DNA of 64,000 nucleotides from Clostridia bacterium. Lineage in GTDB: Bacteria; Bacillota; Clostridia; Oscillospirales; Acutalibacteraceae. Position numbers and translations under genes: made by a program. Below are positions 15,369 to 24,301 of the stretch, one piece after another. The notes beneath the pieces are model-generated. The model ran no database searches and had not been told where the DNA came from. It saw only the letters and a program-made list of their open reading frames with translations. Position 1 is the stretch's first letter, and every line of letters starts with the position of its first letter. The stretch spans positions 124,001-188,000 of the forward strand of contig JAFQVY010000010.1 of NCBI GenBank assembly GCA_017407755.1. Direction: 5' to 3'.

Positions 15369-15887
15369 ATTAGCAAACAGGAAGTTCTCATTAACGAGAA
15401 AATTCGCTGCGACGAGCTCAGAGTAATCGGTACAGACGGTGCTCAGCTTGGCATTATGTCATCTGACGACGCTCTCAAGCTCGCTTATGACCAAAATCTT
15501 GATTTGGTGCTTATCGCTGCCCAGGCAAAGCCACCCGTTGGCAAAATTATGGACTACGGCAAGTACCGCTTCGAGCAGGCAAAGAAAGAAAAAGAGGCCA
15601 AGAAAAACCAAAAGGTTATCAACATCAAGGAAGTTCAGCTTTCTCTTAAGATTGACACCCACGACTTTGATACCAAGAAAAATGCCGCCATCAAATTCTT
15701 ATCAAAAGGCGACAAGGTTAAGGTTTCTATCCGTTTCAGAGGCAGAGAAATGGGTCACTCCCAGTTCGGCTATGACCTTATGGAGCGTTTTGCCAACGAT
15801 TGTGCTGAGGTTTCCAATGTTGAGAAGCCTGCAAAGCTTGAAGGTCGCAATATGCTGATGTTCCTTGCCCCAAAACCAGTAAAGTAA
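15369..15887 (+). CDS. infC: translation initiation factor IF-3 (ATT start)
   Basis: A 172-residue IF-3 that binds the 30S subunit, checks start codons and prevents 70S formation. The N-domain begins with VLINEKIRCDELRVIG and GAQLGIMSSDDALKLA; a lysine-rich linker follows; the C-domain includes VQLSLKIDTHDF and KVKVSIRFRGREM. No ATG is available at the right place. GGAGGTG is followed by ATT at 15369, the rare start codon by which IF-3 represses its own translation in other bacteria. An ATG at 15255 would lie in the leader and add unrelated residues. Confidence 0.92.
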   Translation: MSKQEVLINEKIRCDELRVIGTDGAQLGIMSSDDALKLAYDQNLDLVLIAAQAKPPVGKIMDYGKYRFEQAKKEKEAKKNQKVINIKEVQLSLKIDTHDFDTKKNAAIKFLSKGDKVKVSIRFRGREMGHSQFGYDLMERFANDCAEVSNVEKPAKLEGRNMLMFLAPKPVK

Positions 15888-15908
15888 AATTAACAGGAGG
15901 ATTTAATC

Positions 15909-16106
15909 ATGCCCAAAATCAAAACACACAGCGGTGCAAAAAAGCGCTTTAAGGTTTCTAAGAACGGTAAAGTAATCCGTGCTCACGCTAACAAGAGACA
16001 CATTCTCAACAAGAAGACAACTAAGCGTAAGAGAGTTCTTCGTCAGACAGCTGTTGCAGATGCAACAAATGTAAAGCAGATGAAGCGTCTGATTCCTTAC
16101 AAATAA
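15909..16106 (+). CDS. rpmI: 50S ribosomal protein L35
   Basis: A 65-residue, highly basic protein of full family length, starting [15 protein letters not shown] and ending near MKRLIPY. It is a structural protein of the large subunit near the L15/23S contact. AGGAGG precedes the ATG. It is the middle gene of the infC-rpmI-rplT operon and shows the strong codon bias expected of an abundant protein. Confidence 0.96.
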   Translation: MPKIKTHSGAKKRFKVSKNGKVIRAHANKRHILNKKTTKRKRVLRQTAVADATNVKQMKRLIPYK

Positions 16107-16135
16107 TCACAAAAGAAACCTGGAGGTAAAATACA

Positions 16136-16483
16136 ATGGCTAGAGTTAAAGGTGCGATGGCTACTCGCAAAAGAAGAAATAAAGTATTAAAGCTCGCTAA
16201 GGGCTATTATGGTGCTAAGTCCAGACACTTCAAGATGGCTAAACAGGCTGTTATGAAGTCCGGCAACTACGCTTACATCGGCAGAAAGCAGAGAAAGAGA
16301 GATTTCCGTCGTCTTTGGATTACTCGTATCAGCGCTGCTTGCAGAGCTAACGGCACAAACTATTCCACATTTATGAACGGCCTTAAGAAGGCTAACATCA
16401 CACTCAACAGAAAGATGCTCTCTGAGATTGCTATCGCAGACCCCGCAGCTTTCGCACAGTTAGTTGAGAAAGTTACAAAGTAA
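16136..16483 (+). CDS. rplT: 50S ribosomal protein L20
   Basis: A 115-residue early-assembly 23S-binding protein of standard length, with [16 protein letters not shown] at the N-terminus and an [19 protein letters not shown] segment near 60. In Bacillus it represses its own operon by binding the leader, and the leader upstream of infC has the matching architecture. TGGAGGT precedes the ATG. Confidence 0.96.
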   Translation: MARVKGAMATRKRRNKVLKLAKGYYGAKSRHFKMAKQAVMKSGNYAYIGRKQRKRDFRRLWITRISAACRANGTNYSTFMNGLKKANITLNRKMLSEIAIADPAAFAQLVEKVTK

Positions 16484-16494
16484 AAAGCTAAAAG

Positions 16495-16519
16495 TGCGCC
16501 CGATTTTATGTCGGGCGCA
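16495..16519 (+). terminator. hairpin after rplT (weak terminator or attenuator)
   Basis: A 9-bp GC-rich stem TGCGCCCGA/TCGGGCGCA has a 7-base loop, followed by TATTTCG rather than a full T-run. It probably reduces rather than stops transcription into the next genes. Confidence 0.5.
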
Positions 16520-16538
16520 TATTTCGTGTTGGTGAATT

Positions 16539-17315
16539 ATGCGAGAGATAACTTCAAAAGATAATAAAACAGTAAAGAACATTCAGAAGCTTTTAAGCAA
16601 AGCAAAATACAGAAAAGAACAGGGCTTGTTTGTAGTTGAGGGCATAAGACTCTGCAAAGATGCCATAAGAAGCAATGCACATATCGAAACACTTGTTTTT
16701 ACAGAGGATGCCCTGAAAAAACACCCCGACTCTATAAAAGAGCTTGAAAACAATGCCGAAAATTCCTATGTAGTAACTCCCAATATATTTAGTATATTGA
16801 GCGACACACAAACCCCACAGGGTGTGATTTGTGTTGTAAAAGCTCTTGACAATAAGCTTCAATTTGATAAAATAAATGGTAAGTATGTACTTTTGCAGAA
16901 CATTCAGGATCCCAGTAACCTCGGCGCCGTTTTAAGAAGTGCCGATGCACTGGGCTTTTTGGGCGTTGTGCTCACAAAAGACTGTTGTGACGTTTACAGT
17001 CCTAAGGTTTGCAGGGCAAGTATGGGTGCGGTTTTTCGTGTGCCTTTTGTCATTTGTGACGATGAATGTAGTTTTGTAAAAGAATTTAATGATTTTGGCA
17101 AATCCTATGCGGCAGTTGTCAGAAACGGCAAAAGCATAACGGCGTTAAACTACCAAGGTGCCTCTCTTCTTTGTATCGGCAACGAAGGTAACGGACTTAC
17201 TGATGATTTAGTAAGGTCTTGTACCTGTCCTGTTACCATACCTATGAAAGGCAACGCCGAATCCCTAAACGCCTCAGCCGCCGCAGGAATAATTATGTGG
17301 GAAATGATTAGATGA
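16539..17315 (+). CDS. TrmH/SpoU-family RNA 2'-O-methyltransferase
   Basis: A 258-residue SAM-dependent enzyme. The N-terminal 90 residues are an RNA-binding substrate domain (SKDNKTVKNIQKLLSKAKYR). The SPOUT knot shows NIQDPSNLGAVLRSADALG, then CIGNEGNGL and IPMKGNAESLNASAAAGI, the three TrmH motifs. The target, rRNA or tRNA, cannot be determined; the position between rplT and dprA resembles ysgA-like genes of Firmicutes. It ends in an ATGA overlap with dprA. Confidence 0.88.
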   Translation: MREITSKDNKTVKNIQKLLSKAKYRKEQGLFVVEGIRLCKDAIRSNAHIETLVFTEDALKKHPDSIKELENNAENSYVVTPNIFSILSDTQTPQGVICVVKALDNKLQFDKINGKYVLLQNIQDPSNLGAVLRSADALGFLGVVLTKDCCDVYSPKVCRASMGAVFRVPFVICDDECSFVKEFNDFGKSYAAVVRNGKSITALNYQGASLLCIGNEGNGLTDDLVRSCTCPVTIPMKGNAESLNASAAAGIIMWEMIR

Positions 17316-18208
17316 ATAAATCTACTCTTTATTATATATGGCTTACACAAAGTATAGGCTATTGTACTACCAAAGTAAAATATGTCTTTGAGCTTTATCC
17401 CGATATTGAAATGCTTTACAAAGGCGGTGAGCAGGAGCTTCGCCTTTGTGGAATCTTTACCGAAAATGAAATTTCAAAGCTTGCAAAAATACGGCTTGCT
17501 GATGCTGAGAATGTCCTCAGAAGATGCGATGAGCTTAACTTCAAAGCTATTGATATTTCTATGAAAGAATATCCTCAGTGCCTTAGAGGAATAAGCGATG
17601 CACCCGGAGTTATTTATGTAAGCGGTGAACTTCCCGATTTTGAAAACTTAGACACTGTTTCCATTGTTGGCACAAGAAAAGCTACGGCTTACGGAGTTCG
17701 CACGGCTTTTTCCTTAGGTGCAAACCTTGCAAAAGCAGGCTTTGTGGTTGTAAGCGGCGGAGCATTGGGTATTGACTGTGCAGCACATAAAGGCGTTTTA
17801 GAGCAAAATGGCATAGCTGTTTGTGTTCTTGGCTGCGGTATCGATTACGACTATCTTTTAGAAAACAAAGCTCTTCGCAAGTGTATTTCTAAAACCGGTG
17901 CCCTTGTGTCGGAGTATCCGCCGGATTTTCCGCCTGCTGCTCATAATTTTCCTCAGCGTAACCGCATTATTTCTGCACTTTCAAAGGGAGTAATTGTTGT
18001 AGAAGCTCCTCTTAAAAGCGGCTCTATGATAACAGTTGATTTTGCCCTTAAGCAGGGCAGAGATGTGTTTGCCGTTATGGGCAACGTTGACTCGCCATAT
18101 TCAAAGGGTGCTAACCAGCTTATTAAAGAGGGTGCCGTACCTGTTACAAATTGGCAAGACGTTGCCGAGTTTTACCGTGGCTTATTTGATGAAGAAACCG
18201 AAAATTAA
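17312..18208 (+). CDS. dprA: DNA-processing protein DprA, short form
   Basis: A 298-residue protein that in transformation loads RecA on incoming single-stranded DNA. The N-terminal SAM-like domain is followed by the Rossmann domain with VGTRKATAYG, VVSGGALGIDCAAH, AVCVLGCGIDYDY and FPQRNRIISALS. The C-terminal winged-helix domain of many DprA proteins is absent; the protein stops shortly after the Rossmann fold. It starts by ATGA overlap with the methyltransferase and is followed by topA, the order found in Bacillus. Confidence 0.92.
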   Translation: MNKSTLYYIWLTQSIGYCTTKVKYVFELYPDIEMLYKGGEQELRLCGIFTENEISKLAKIRLADAENVLRRCDELNFKAIDISMKEYPQCLRGISDAPGVIYVSGELPDFENLDTVSIVGTRKATAYGVRTAFSLGANLAKAGFVVVSGGALGIDCAAHKGVLEQNGIAVCVLGCGIDYDYLLENKALRKCISKTGALVSEYPPDFPPAAHNFPQRNRIISALSKGVIVVEAPLKSGSMITVDFALKQGRDVFAVMGNVDSPYSKGANQLIKEGAVPVTNWQDVAEFYRGLFDEETEN

Positions 18209-18226
18209 TTGGAGGTATACTGATAT

Positions 18227-20302
18227 ATGTCAAATTTAGTAATTGTTGAGTCGCCTGCCAAGGCTAAAACAATTAAAAAATACTTAGGCAAGGACTTTGA
18301 GGTTATTGCTTCAATGGGCCATGTCAGAGATTTGCCCTCTGCACGACTCAGCGTTGATGTTAAGAAGGACTTTGCACCTAAATATGAAATTATCAAAGGC
18401 AAGGAAAAGCTTGTTGATGAGCTCAAAAAGCTTGCAGGCAAATCTGACAAAGTATACCTTGCAACTGACCCTGACCGTGAGGGTGAGGCAATTTCATGGC
18501 ATCTTGCTTATATACTTGGTCTTGATATGAACGACACTAACCGTGTTGAATTTAACGAAATCACAAAGTCAGGCGTTAAAAACGGTATGGATAATCCCAG
18601 AGCCGTAAATATTGACCTTGTGAACGCTCAGCAGGCAAGAAGAATTTTAGACAGGCTTGTAGGCTATAAGCTAAGTCCCTTTGTATCTCAGAAAATCCGC
18701 CGCGGTCTTTCTGCAGGCAGGGTTCAGTCTGTAGCTGTTCGCATTATCGTAGACAGAGAAAACGAAATCAGAGCCTTCGTTCCTCAGGAATATTGGAGTA
18801 TTGATGCAAAGCTTGTTCCAAAAGGTGCAAGAAAGGCTTTCTCTGCCGCTTTTTACGGCAGTGCTGACGGCAAAAAAATAGAAATTAAATCCAAAGAGCA
18901 GGCTGATGAAATTTTAAGCAAGCTTGAAGGTGCTGAGTATACAGTAACTAAGGTTAAAAACGGCACTCGTAAAAAATCTCCCGTGCCTCCCTTTATTACC
19001 TCAACCTTACAGCAGGAAGCATCCCGAAAGCTCAGCTTTCAGTCAAGGCGTACAATGCGGGTAGCTCAGGAGCTTTATGAGGGCGTTGATATCGACGGTA
19101 TCGGCGCAACAGGTCTTATAACCTATATGAGAACCGACTCATTACGTGTTTCCAATGAAGCAATGAAAGAAGCCGCTGACTTTATATCAGTTAAATACGG
19201 CAAAACCTACTTACCCTCAAAGCCCCGATATTTCAAATCAAGAAATAATGCTCAGGACGGCCACGAAGCAATCAGACCTACTTCCGTAAACCTTACACCT
19301 GAGCGAGTTAAGTCAAACCTTACTACCGACCAGTATAAGCTCTATAAGCTTATCTGGGAGCGTTTCTTAGCTTCACAGATGGCTGACTGTATTCAGAAAA
19401 CAACTCAGGTTGATATAGAAGCTAATGACTTTCTCTTCAAAGCATCAGGCTATAGAGTGGATTTTGACGGCTTTACTGTTTTATATGTGGAGTCAAAAGA
19501 CGAGGCAGAGGCAAAGGCAAGCGAGCTTCCCACACTTGAAAAGGATATGCCCTTAAAGCTTAAGGAAATTGCTCCTAATCAGCACTTTACACAGCCTCCT
19601 GCACGTTTTACCGAAGCCTCTCTTATTAAAGCACTTGAAGAGTACGGCATCGGCAGACCTTCTACCTATGCCGCTACAATTACAACAATTGTTGGCAGAG
19701 AATACGTAAAGCGTGAAGGCAAAACCCTTCATCCTACTGAGCTTGGCGAGGCACTTTCTAACCTTATGAAGGAACGTTTCCCCAAGATTGTTAACGTTAA
19801 GTTTACTGCTCAGATGGAGCAGGATTTAGATACCGTTGAAAGCGGCGACGTTGAGTGGGTAGCTCTTTTAAATCAGTTCTACGGCGACTTTGAGAAAACT
19901 CTCAAGAAAGCTAAAACCGATATGGAGGGTGTAAAAATCCAGCTCAAAGAAGACCAGACCGACATCGTTTGTGAAAAATGCGGCAGGCTTATGGTTGTTA
20001 AGGTCGGCAGATACGGCAAGTTTATTGCTTGTCCCGGTTGGCCCGAGTGTAAAAACATCATACCTTATACCGAAAAAATAGGCGTAAGCTGTCCTGACTG
20101 CGGCAGTGATATTATTATCAGACGTACCAAGAAAGGCAAAATCTTCTACGGTTGCTCTTCGTTCCCCAAGTGCAACTTTATGTCATGGAACGAGCCTACC
20201 AATAAAAAGTGTCCCCAGTGCGGCGGTATGCTTTATAAGAAAAAAGGTAAGAAAGAAACCCTCTATTGCAACAAAGAGGGTTGCGGATACGAGAAAAAGT
20301 AA
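18227..20302 (+). CDS. topA: DNA topoisomerase I
   Basis: A 691-residue type IA topoisomerase that relaxes negative supercoils. The Toprim domain begins LVIVESPAKAKTIKKYLG and carries ATDPDREGEAISWH. The catalytic tyrosine is in TYMRTDS (about Y300). Three C-terminal zinc ribbons (CEKCG, CPDCG and CPQCG units) bind DNA. GGAGGT precedes the ATG. The stop overlaps the trmFO start as TAATG. Confidence 0.97.
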   Translation: MSNLVIVESPAKAKTIKKYLGKDFEVIASMGHVRDLPSARLSVDVKKDFAPKYEIIKGKEKLVDELKKLAGKSDKVYLATDPDREGEAISWHLAYILGLDMNDTNRVEFNEITKSGVKNGMDNPRAVNIDLVNAQQARRILDRLVGYKLSPFVSQKIRRGLSAGRVQSVAVRIIVDRENEIRAFVPQEYWSIDAKLVPKGARKAFSAAFYGSADGKKIEIKSKEQADEILSKLEGAEYTVTKVKNGTRKKSPVPPFITSTLQQEASRKLSFQSRRTMRVAQELYEGVDIDGIGATGLITYMRTDSLRVSNEAMKEAADFISVKYGKTYLPSKPRYFKSRNNAQDGHEAIRPTSVNLTPERVKSNLTTDQYKLYKLIWERFLASQMADCIQKTTQVDIEANDFLFKASGYRVDFDGFTVLYVESKDEAEAKASELPTLEKDMPLKLKEIAPNQHFTQPPARFTEASLIKALEEYGIGRPSTYAATITTIVGREYVKREGKTLHPTELGEALSNLMKERFPKIVNVKFTAQMEQDLDTVESGDVEWVALLNQFYGDFEKTLKKAKTDMEGVKIQLKEDQTDIVCEKCGRLMVVKVGRYGKFIACPGWPECKNIIPYTEKIGVSCPDCGSDIIIRRTKKGKIFYGCSSFPKCNFMSWNEPTNKKCPQCGGMLYKKKGKKETLYCNKEGCGYEKK

Positions 20303-21618
20303 TGTATATTAATGTTATAGGAGCAGGTCTTGCAGGCTGCGAGGCGGCATATCAGATTGCCAAAAGGGGAATAGACGTCCGTCTTTATGAAATGAAGCCT
20401 AATAAGAAGTCACCTGCCCACCACACAGATTTATTTGCTGAGCTTGTGTGCTCCAATTCTTTTAAGGCAGACAGAGTTGACTCAGCCGCAGGACTCTTAA
20501 AGCAGGAAATGCGAGAGCTTGACTCACTTCTTATGAAGTGTGCCGACAAATGCCGTGTTCCTGCAGGCGGAGCTTTGGCTGTTGACAGAACCCTTTTTGC
20601 TGAGGCTGTTACAGAGGCTGTTAAGTCAATGCCAAATATCACCGTTATTTCCGAGGAAATAACAGAAATCCCCACGGATTATGTGACGGTAATTGCCACA
20701 GGCCCCTTAACCTCAGATGCATTGTCTAATAGTATTTCAGAGCTTTTAGGGGACCAGTTATCCTTTTTCGACGCGGCGGCTCCTATTGTCACAAGAGAAA
20801 GCATAGATGACAGTTGCTCCTTTGCCGCTTCCAGATACGATAAAGGCGGCGATGATGACTACATCAACTGTCCCTTAAATAAAGAGGAATACGAAATATT
20901 TTATAACGCTCTTATTAATGCAGAGCGTGCGCCCTTGCACGACTTTGACGTCTATAACCCGAAGGTCTACGAAGGCTGTATGCCCATTGAGGTTATGGCT
21001 GGCAGAGGTGAAGATACTATCCGCTTTGGCCCTATGAAGCCTGTGGGGCTGAGAGACCCTCGAACAGGTCATCGTCCTTGGGCGTGTCTTCAGCTTCGTA
21101 AAGAAAATGCTAATGGTACTATGTATAACCTTGTCGGATTTCAGACAAACCTTAAATTCGGCGAGCAAAAGCGTGTGTTCGGACTTATTCCTGCACTTAA
21201 AAATGCAGATTTTGTCAGATATGGTGTTATGCACAGAAACACATTTATCGACAGTCCCCGCGTACTAAACCCTGATTTGTCTGCAAAGTGTCGAAGCGAC
21301 CTGTTTTTCGCAGGTCAGCTTACAGGTGTAGAGGGATATATGGAGTCGGCTTCCTCAGGCATAATTGCAGGTATTAACGCCGCAAATAAAATTTTAGGTA
21401 AAGAAAGCGTTATTTTGCCAAATGAATGTGAAATTGGTGCTTTGCTTTCTTACATTACAGACGAAACCGTTGAAAAATTCCAGCCAATGGGTGCTAATTT
21501 CGGCATACTTCCCGAGCTTTTAAACCGTCCTCGTGACAAAAAACTGAGAGCCCAAATGTATGCAAGCCGCGCCCTTGAAGCTTTAAAACAATTTATTACT
21601 GAAAGCGATGTGATTTAA
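20302..21618 (+). CDS. trmFO: methylenetetrahydrofolate-tRNA-(uracil-54-C5)-methyltransferase TrmFO
   Basis: A 438-residue flavoenzyme that makes ribothymidine at tRNA position 54 using methylene-tetrahydrofolate and FAD. The FAD motif IGAGLAGCEAAYQIA lies at the N-terminus, and VCSNSFKADR follows near 45. Near the end FFAGQLTGVEGYMESASSG is family-specific. The ATG overlaps the topA stop by one base; an upstream in-frame ATG within topA is rejected. dprA-topA-trmFO is conserved in Firmicutes. Confidence 0.95.
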   Translation: MYINVIGAGLAGCEAAYQIAKRGIDVRLYEMKPNKKSPAHHTDLFAELVCSNSFKADRVDSAAGLLKQEMRELDSLLMKCADKCRVPAGGALAVDRTLFAEAVTEAVKSMPNITVISEEITEIPTDYVTVIATGPLTSDALSNSISELLGDQLSFFDAAAPIVTRESIDDSCSFAASRYDKGGDDDYINCPLNKEEYEIFYNALINAERAPLHDFDVYNPKVYEGCMPIEVMAGRGEDTIRFGPMKPVGLRDPRTGHRPWACLQLRKENANGTMYNLVGFQTNLKFGEQKRVFGLIPALKNADFVRYGVMHRNTFIDSPRVLNPDLSAKCRSDLFFAGQLTGVEGYMESASSGIIAGINAANKILGKESVILPNECEIGALLSYITDETVEKFQPMGANFGILPELLNRPRDKKLRAQMYASRALEALKQFITESDVI

Positions 21619-22637
21619 TGAACATCATAGTTGACGCCTTTGGCGGAGATAACGCTCCCGTTGAAATAATCAAGGGTGCGGAAATGGCACGAAAAGACCT
21701 TGGCATAAACATCACTCTTGTAGGTAAAGAGGATGTTATCCGCAAGGTTTGTGCTGATAACGAAATCGATGCAGAAAATTTTGCAATTATTCACGCCGAT
21801 GAGGTTATTGCCACCGATGCTCCCGGTACAGATATTACCCGCTCAGCTAAGAACACCTCTATGGCAGTTGGCTTAAGGGCTCTTTATGACGGTTTGGGGG
21901 AGGGCTTCTTAAGTGCAGGTAACAGCGGTGCTGTGTGTGTTGGTGCTACCCTTATTGTAAAGCGTATCAAAGGTATCAGCCGCCCCGGTTTTTCACCTGT
22001 AATTCCTACCTTAGGCGGTAAAGTGCTTCTTATGGACAGCGGTGCAAATCTTCAGTGCAGAGCAGAAATGCTTTGTCAGTTCGCCATTATGGGCTCTATC
22101 TATATGAATAAGGTTCACGGCGTAAAAAATCCCCGTGTTGGTCTTCTTAATGTTGGCACCGAGGAGCATAAAGGCTCCGATTTACAGCACGAAGCTTATG
22201 AGCTATTAAAGAAAGCTCCCGTTAATTTCATCGGTAACGTTGAAGGCACCTTTATGAACGGTGATATTTGCGATGTAGTAGTGTGCGACGGCTTTTCGGG
22301 CAATATTCTTCTTAAAACCTACGAAGGCACCGCTATGGCACTGATGAAGAAAATCAAGGGCATTTTTACAAAAAATATAAAAAACAAGCTTGCCGCCGCT
22401 ATGGTTATGGGAGACGTTAAAGAGCTCAAAGATTCTATGAATCCCTCAGAAGTAGGCGGTGCGCCTGTGCTTGGTTGTGCAAAGCCTGTTTTCAAGGCTC
22501 ACGGCAACTCAGACGCCCGTGCTATTTACAGTGCATTAAAGCTTGTTAAAGATTATGTAGAAAACAACGTTGTTGACGAAATCGCGTCAACACTTAAATT
22601 GATGAAAACTCAGGAAGAGGAATGCAAAAATGACTGA
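21618..22637 (+). CDS. plsX: phosphate acyltransferase PlsX
   Basis: A 339-residue enzyme that converts acyl-ACP to acyl-phosphate for phospholipid synthesis. It opens with IIVDAFGGDNAPVEII and has GFLSAGNSGAVCVGAT and VLLMDSGANLQCRAEML, typical PlsX sequences. It starts by TAATG overlap with trmFO. In many Firmicutes fabD, fabG or acpP lie next to plsX; here rnc follows directly with an 8-base overlap. Confidence 0.95.
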   Translation: MNIIVDAFGGDNAPVEIIKGAEMARKDLGINITLVGKEDVIRKVCADNEIDAENFAIIHADEVIATDAPGTDITRSAKNTSMAVGLRALYDGLGEGFLSAGNSGAVCVGATLIVKRIKGISRPGFSPVIPTLGGKVLLMDSGANLQCRAEMLCQFAIMGSIYMNKVHGVKNPRVGLLNVGTEEHKGSDLQHEAYELLKKAPVNFIGNVEGTFMNGDICDVVVCDGFSGNILLKTYEGTAMALMKKIKGIFTKNIKNKLAAAMVMGDVKELKDSMNPSEVGGAPVLGCAKPVFKAHGNSDARAIYSALKLVKDYVENNVVDEIASTLKLMKTQEEECKND

Positions 22638-23304
22638 GCTTGAGAAAATCATCGGTTATGAGTTTAAAAATAAAGAGCTTTTAGAAACCGCTCTTACTCA
22701 TTCTTCCTTTGCAAATGAGCATTCAAAATCCATTGCTTGCAACGAAAGACTTGAATTTTTAGGCGACTCTGTGCTGTCGCTGGTGGTTTCAACCTTTATT
22801 TACAATAATTTTCCCAACTATCCCGAAGGAAATCTTACTAAGCTTCGTGCATCTCTTGTGTGCGAAAAAGCTCTTTTCGCTTTCGCAAAAGAAATCAGGC
22901 TCGGTGAGTTTATTAAGCTTAGCCACGGCGAAAAACGCGGGGGAGGAGCCAATCGTCCTTCAATAGTTTCTGATGCTTTTGAGGCTCTTATTGCCGCACT
23001 ATATCTTGACGGAGGATACGAAACTGCCCAGAGCTTTGTTTTAAAGTTTGTTGAGCCTCAGACAAAGCACATAAAAGCAATCCCTGTAAAGGATTATAAA
23101 ACTACTTTGCAGGAAATTGTTCAGAAAAATCCCGGTGAGCGTATCGAGTACAGATTAGTAGGCGAAAGCGGCCCCGACCATAATAAACACTTTTCCGTTG
23201 AGGTTATGCTTAACTCCAACTGTATAGGAAAAGGCGGCGGCAGAAGCAAAAAAGAAGCCGAGCAGCAAGCCGCACGTGAAGCTTTGGAGCTTATGGGCTA
23301 CTGA
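22630..23304 (+). CDS. rnc: ribonuclease III
   Basis: A 224-residue double-strand-specific RNase that processes rRNA precursors. The catalytic signature NERLEFLGDSVLSLVVS lies near 38-54, with the second acidic pair in SDAFEALIAALYLDGG. A double-stranded RNA-binding domain fills residues 155-224 (KTTLQEIVQKN to EAEQQAAREALELM). AGGAAGAGGAA precedes the ATG, which lies within the end of plsX. Confidence 0.96.
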   Translation: MTELEKIIGYEFKNKELLETALTHSSFANEHSKSIACNERLEFLGDSVLSLVVSTFIYNNFPNYPEGNLTKLRASLVCEKALFAFAKEIRLGEFIKLSHGEKRGGGANRPSIVSDAFEALIAALYLDGGYETAQSFVLKFVEPQTKHIKAIPVKDYKTTLQEIVQKNPGERIEYRLVGESGPDHNKHFSVEVMLNSNCIGKGGGRSKKEAEQQAAREALELMGY

Positions 23305-23305
23305 T

Positions 23306-24298
23306 ATGGCAAACGTAGCTATCTTTGTTCCTCATAACGGTTGCCCTCATAAATGTTCCTTTTGCGACCAAAGGCATATTACAGGTCAAAGCTCTCAACC
23401 TACTGCAAATGACGTTAAAAGCACGCTTAAAACAGCTCTTAGTTCTTTAAAAGAAAAATCCAAAGAGACTGAAATTGCTTTTTTTGGCGGAAGCTTTACT
23501 GCTATCGACAAGAACTATATGCTTGAGCTTTTAGAAAGCACCAAGGAATATATCGGCAGCTTCAAGGGCATTCGTATTTCCACACGGCCTGATGCAATAA
23601 ATTCAGAAATCCTTGATATTCTCAAAAGCTACAAAGTAACTTCCATTGAGCTTGGAGCTCAGTCAATGGTGGATTCGGTCCTTTCTGCCAACGAGCGTGG
23701 TCACAGTGCCAACGACATAAAAAAAGCATCTCACTTAATTAAATCCTATGGTTTTTCCTTAGGGCTTCAGATGATGACGGGACTTTATCAGAGCAATGAC
23801 GACTTAGACCTATACACGGCTAACGAGTTTATAAAGCTAAATCCCGATACCGTAAGAATTTATCCCACGGTTGTTTTAGATAATACTACACTTGCTTCGC
23901 TTTTTAAAAGTGGCAAGTATAGTCCTCCCGATGCAGAAACGGCATCAAAGCTTTGCGCAAAGCTTATACCTATGTTTGAAAATGCCAACATCAAGGTAAT
24001 CCGTGTAGGACTTCACGACACCGAAAGCCTTAAAAGCAATATGATTGGCGGTGCTTTTCATCCTGCATTTCGTGAGCTTTGCGAGGCACAGATTTATTAC
24101 AATAAAATCCTTACTGTGCTTAATGCTCAGAATATTAATAATGGCGAAATTAACATTTTAGTCCCCAAGGCTGATTTGTCAAAGGCAATCGGTCAAAAAG
24201 GGTACAACAGGCAAAAGCTCCTGACTATGGGCTTTACGCCAAGTTTTATTCCGAATGACACTCTTGCCAACAGGCAGGTTTTAATAAAGAAAGGCTAA
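23306..24298 (+). CDS. Elp3-like radical SAM protein
   Basis: A 330-residue enzyme. CPHKCSFC (residues 14-21) binds the 4Fe-4S cluster, followed by EIAFFGGSFTAID, IRISTRPDAI, IELGAQSMVDSVL and LQMMTGLY, as in the radical SAM core of elongator protein 3. The acetyltransferase domain of true Elp3 is absent, so the tRNA-acetylation role should not be assumed. The ATG at 23306 begins one base after the rnc stop. The position between rnc and smc recurs in Clostridia as I recall. The substrate is unknown. Confidence 0.85.
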   Translation: MANVAIFVPHNGCPHKCSFCDQRHITGQSSQPTANDVKSTLKTALSSLKEKSKETEIAFFGGSFTAIDKNYMLELLESTKEYIGSFKGIRISTRPDAINSEILDILKSYKVTSIELGAQSMVDSVLSANERGHSANDIKKASHLIKSYGFSLGLQMMTGLYQSNDDLDLYTANEFIKLNPDTVRIYPTVVLDNTTLASLFKSGKYSPPDAETASKLCAKLIPMFENANIKVIRVGLHDTESLKSNMIGGAFHPAFRELCEAQIYYNKILTVLNAQNINNGEINILVPKADLSKAIGQKGYNRQKLLTMGFTPSFIPNDTLANRQVLIKKG

Positions 24299-24301
24299 GC
24301 T

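Noticed and set aside
22630-22660. Missing acpP between plsX and rnc as a deletion
   Set aside because: The genes overlap cleanly and both are intact; other arrangements are common in Clostridia.
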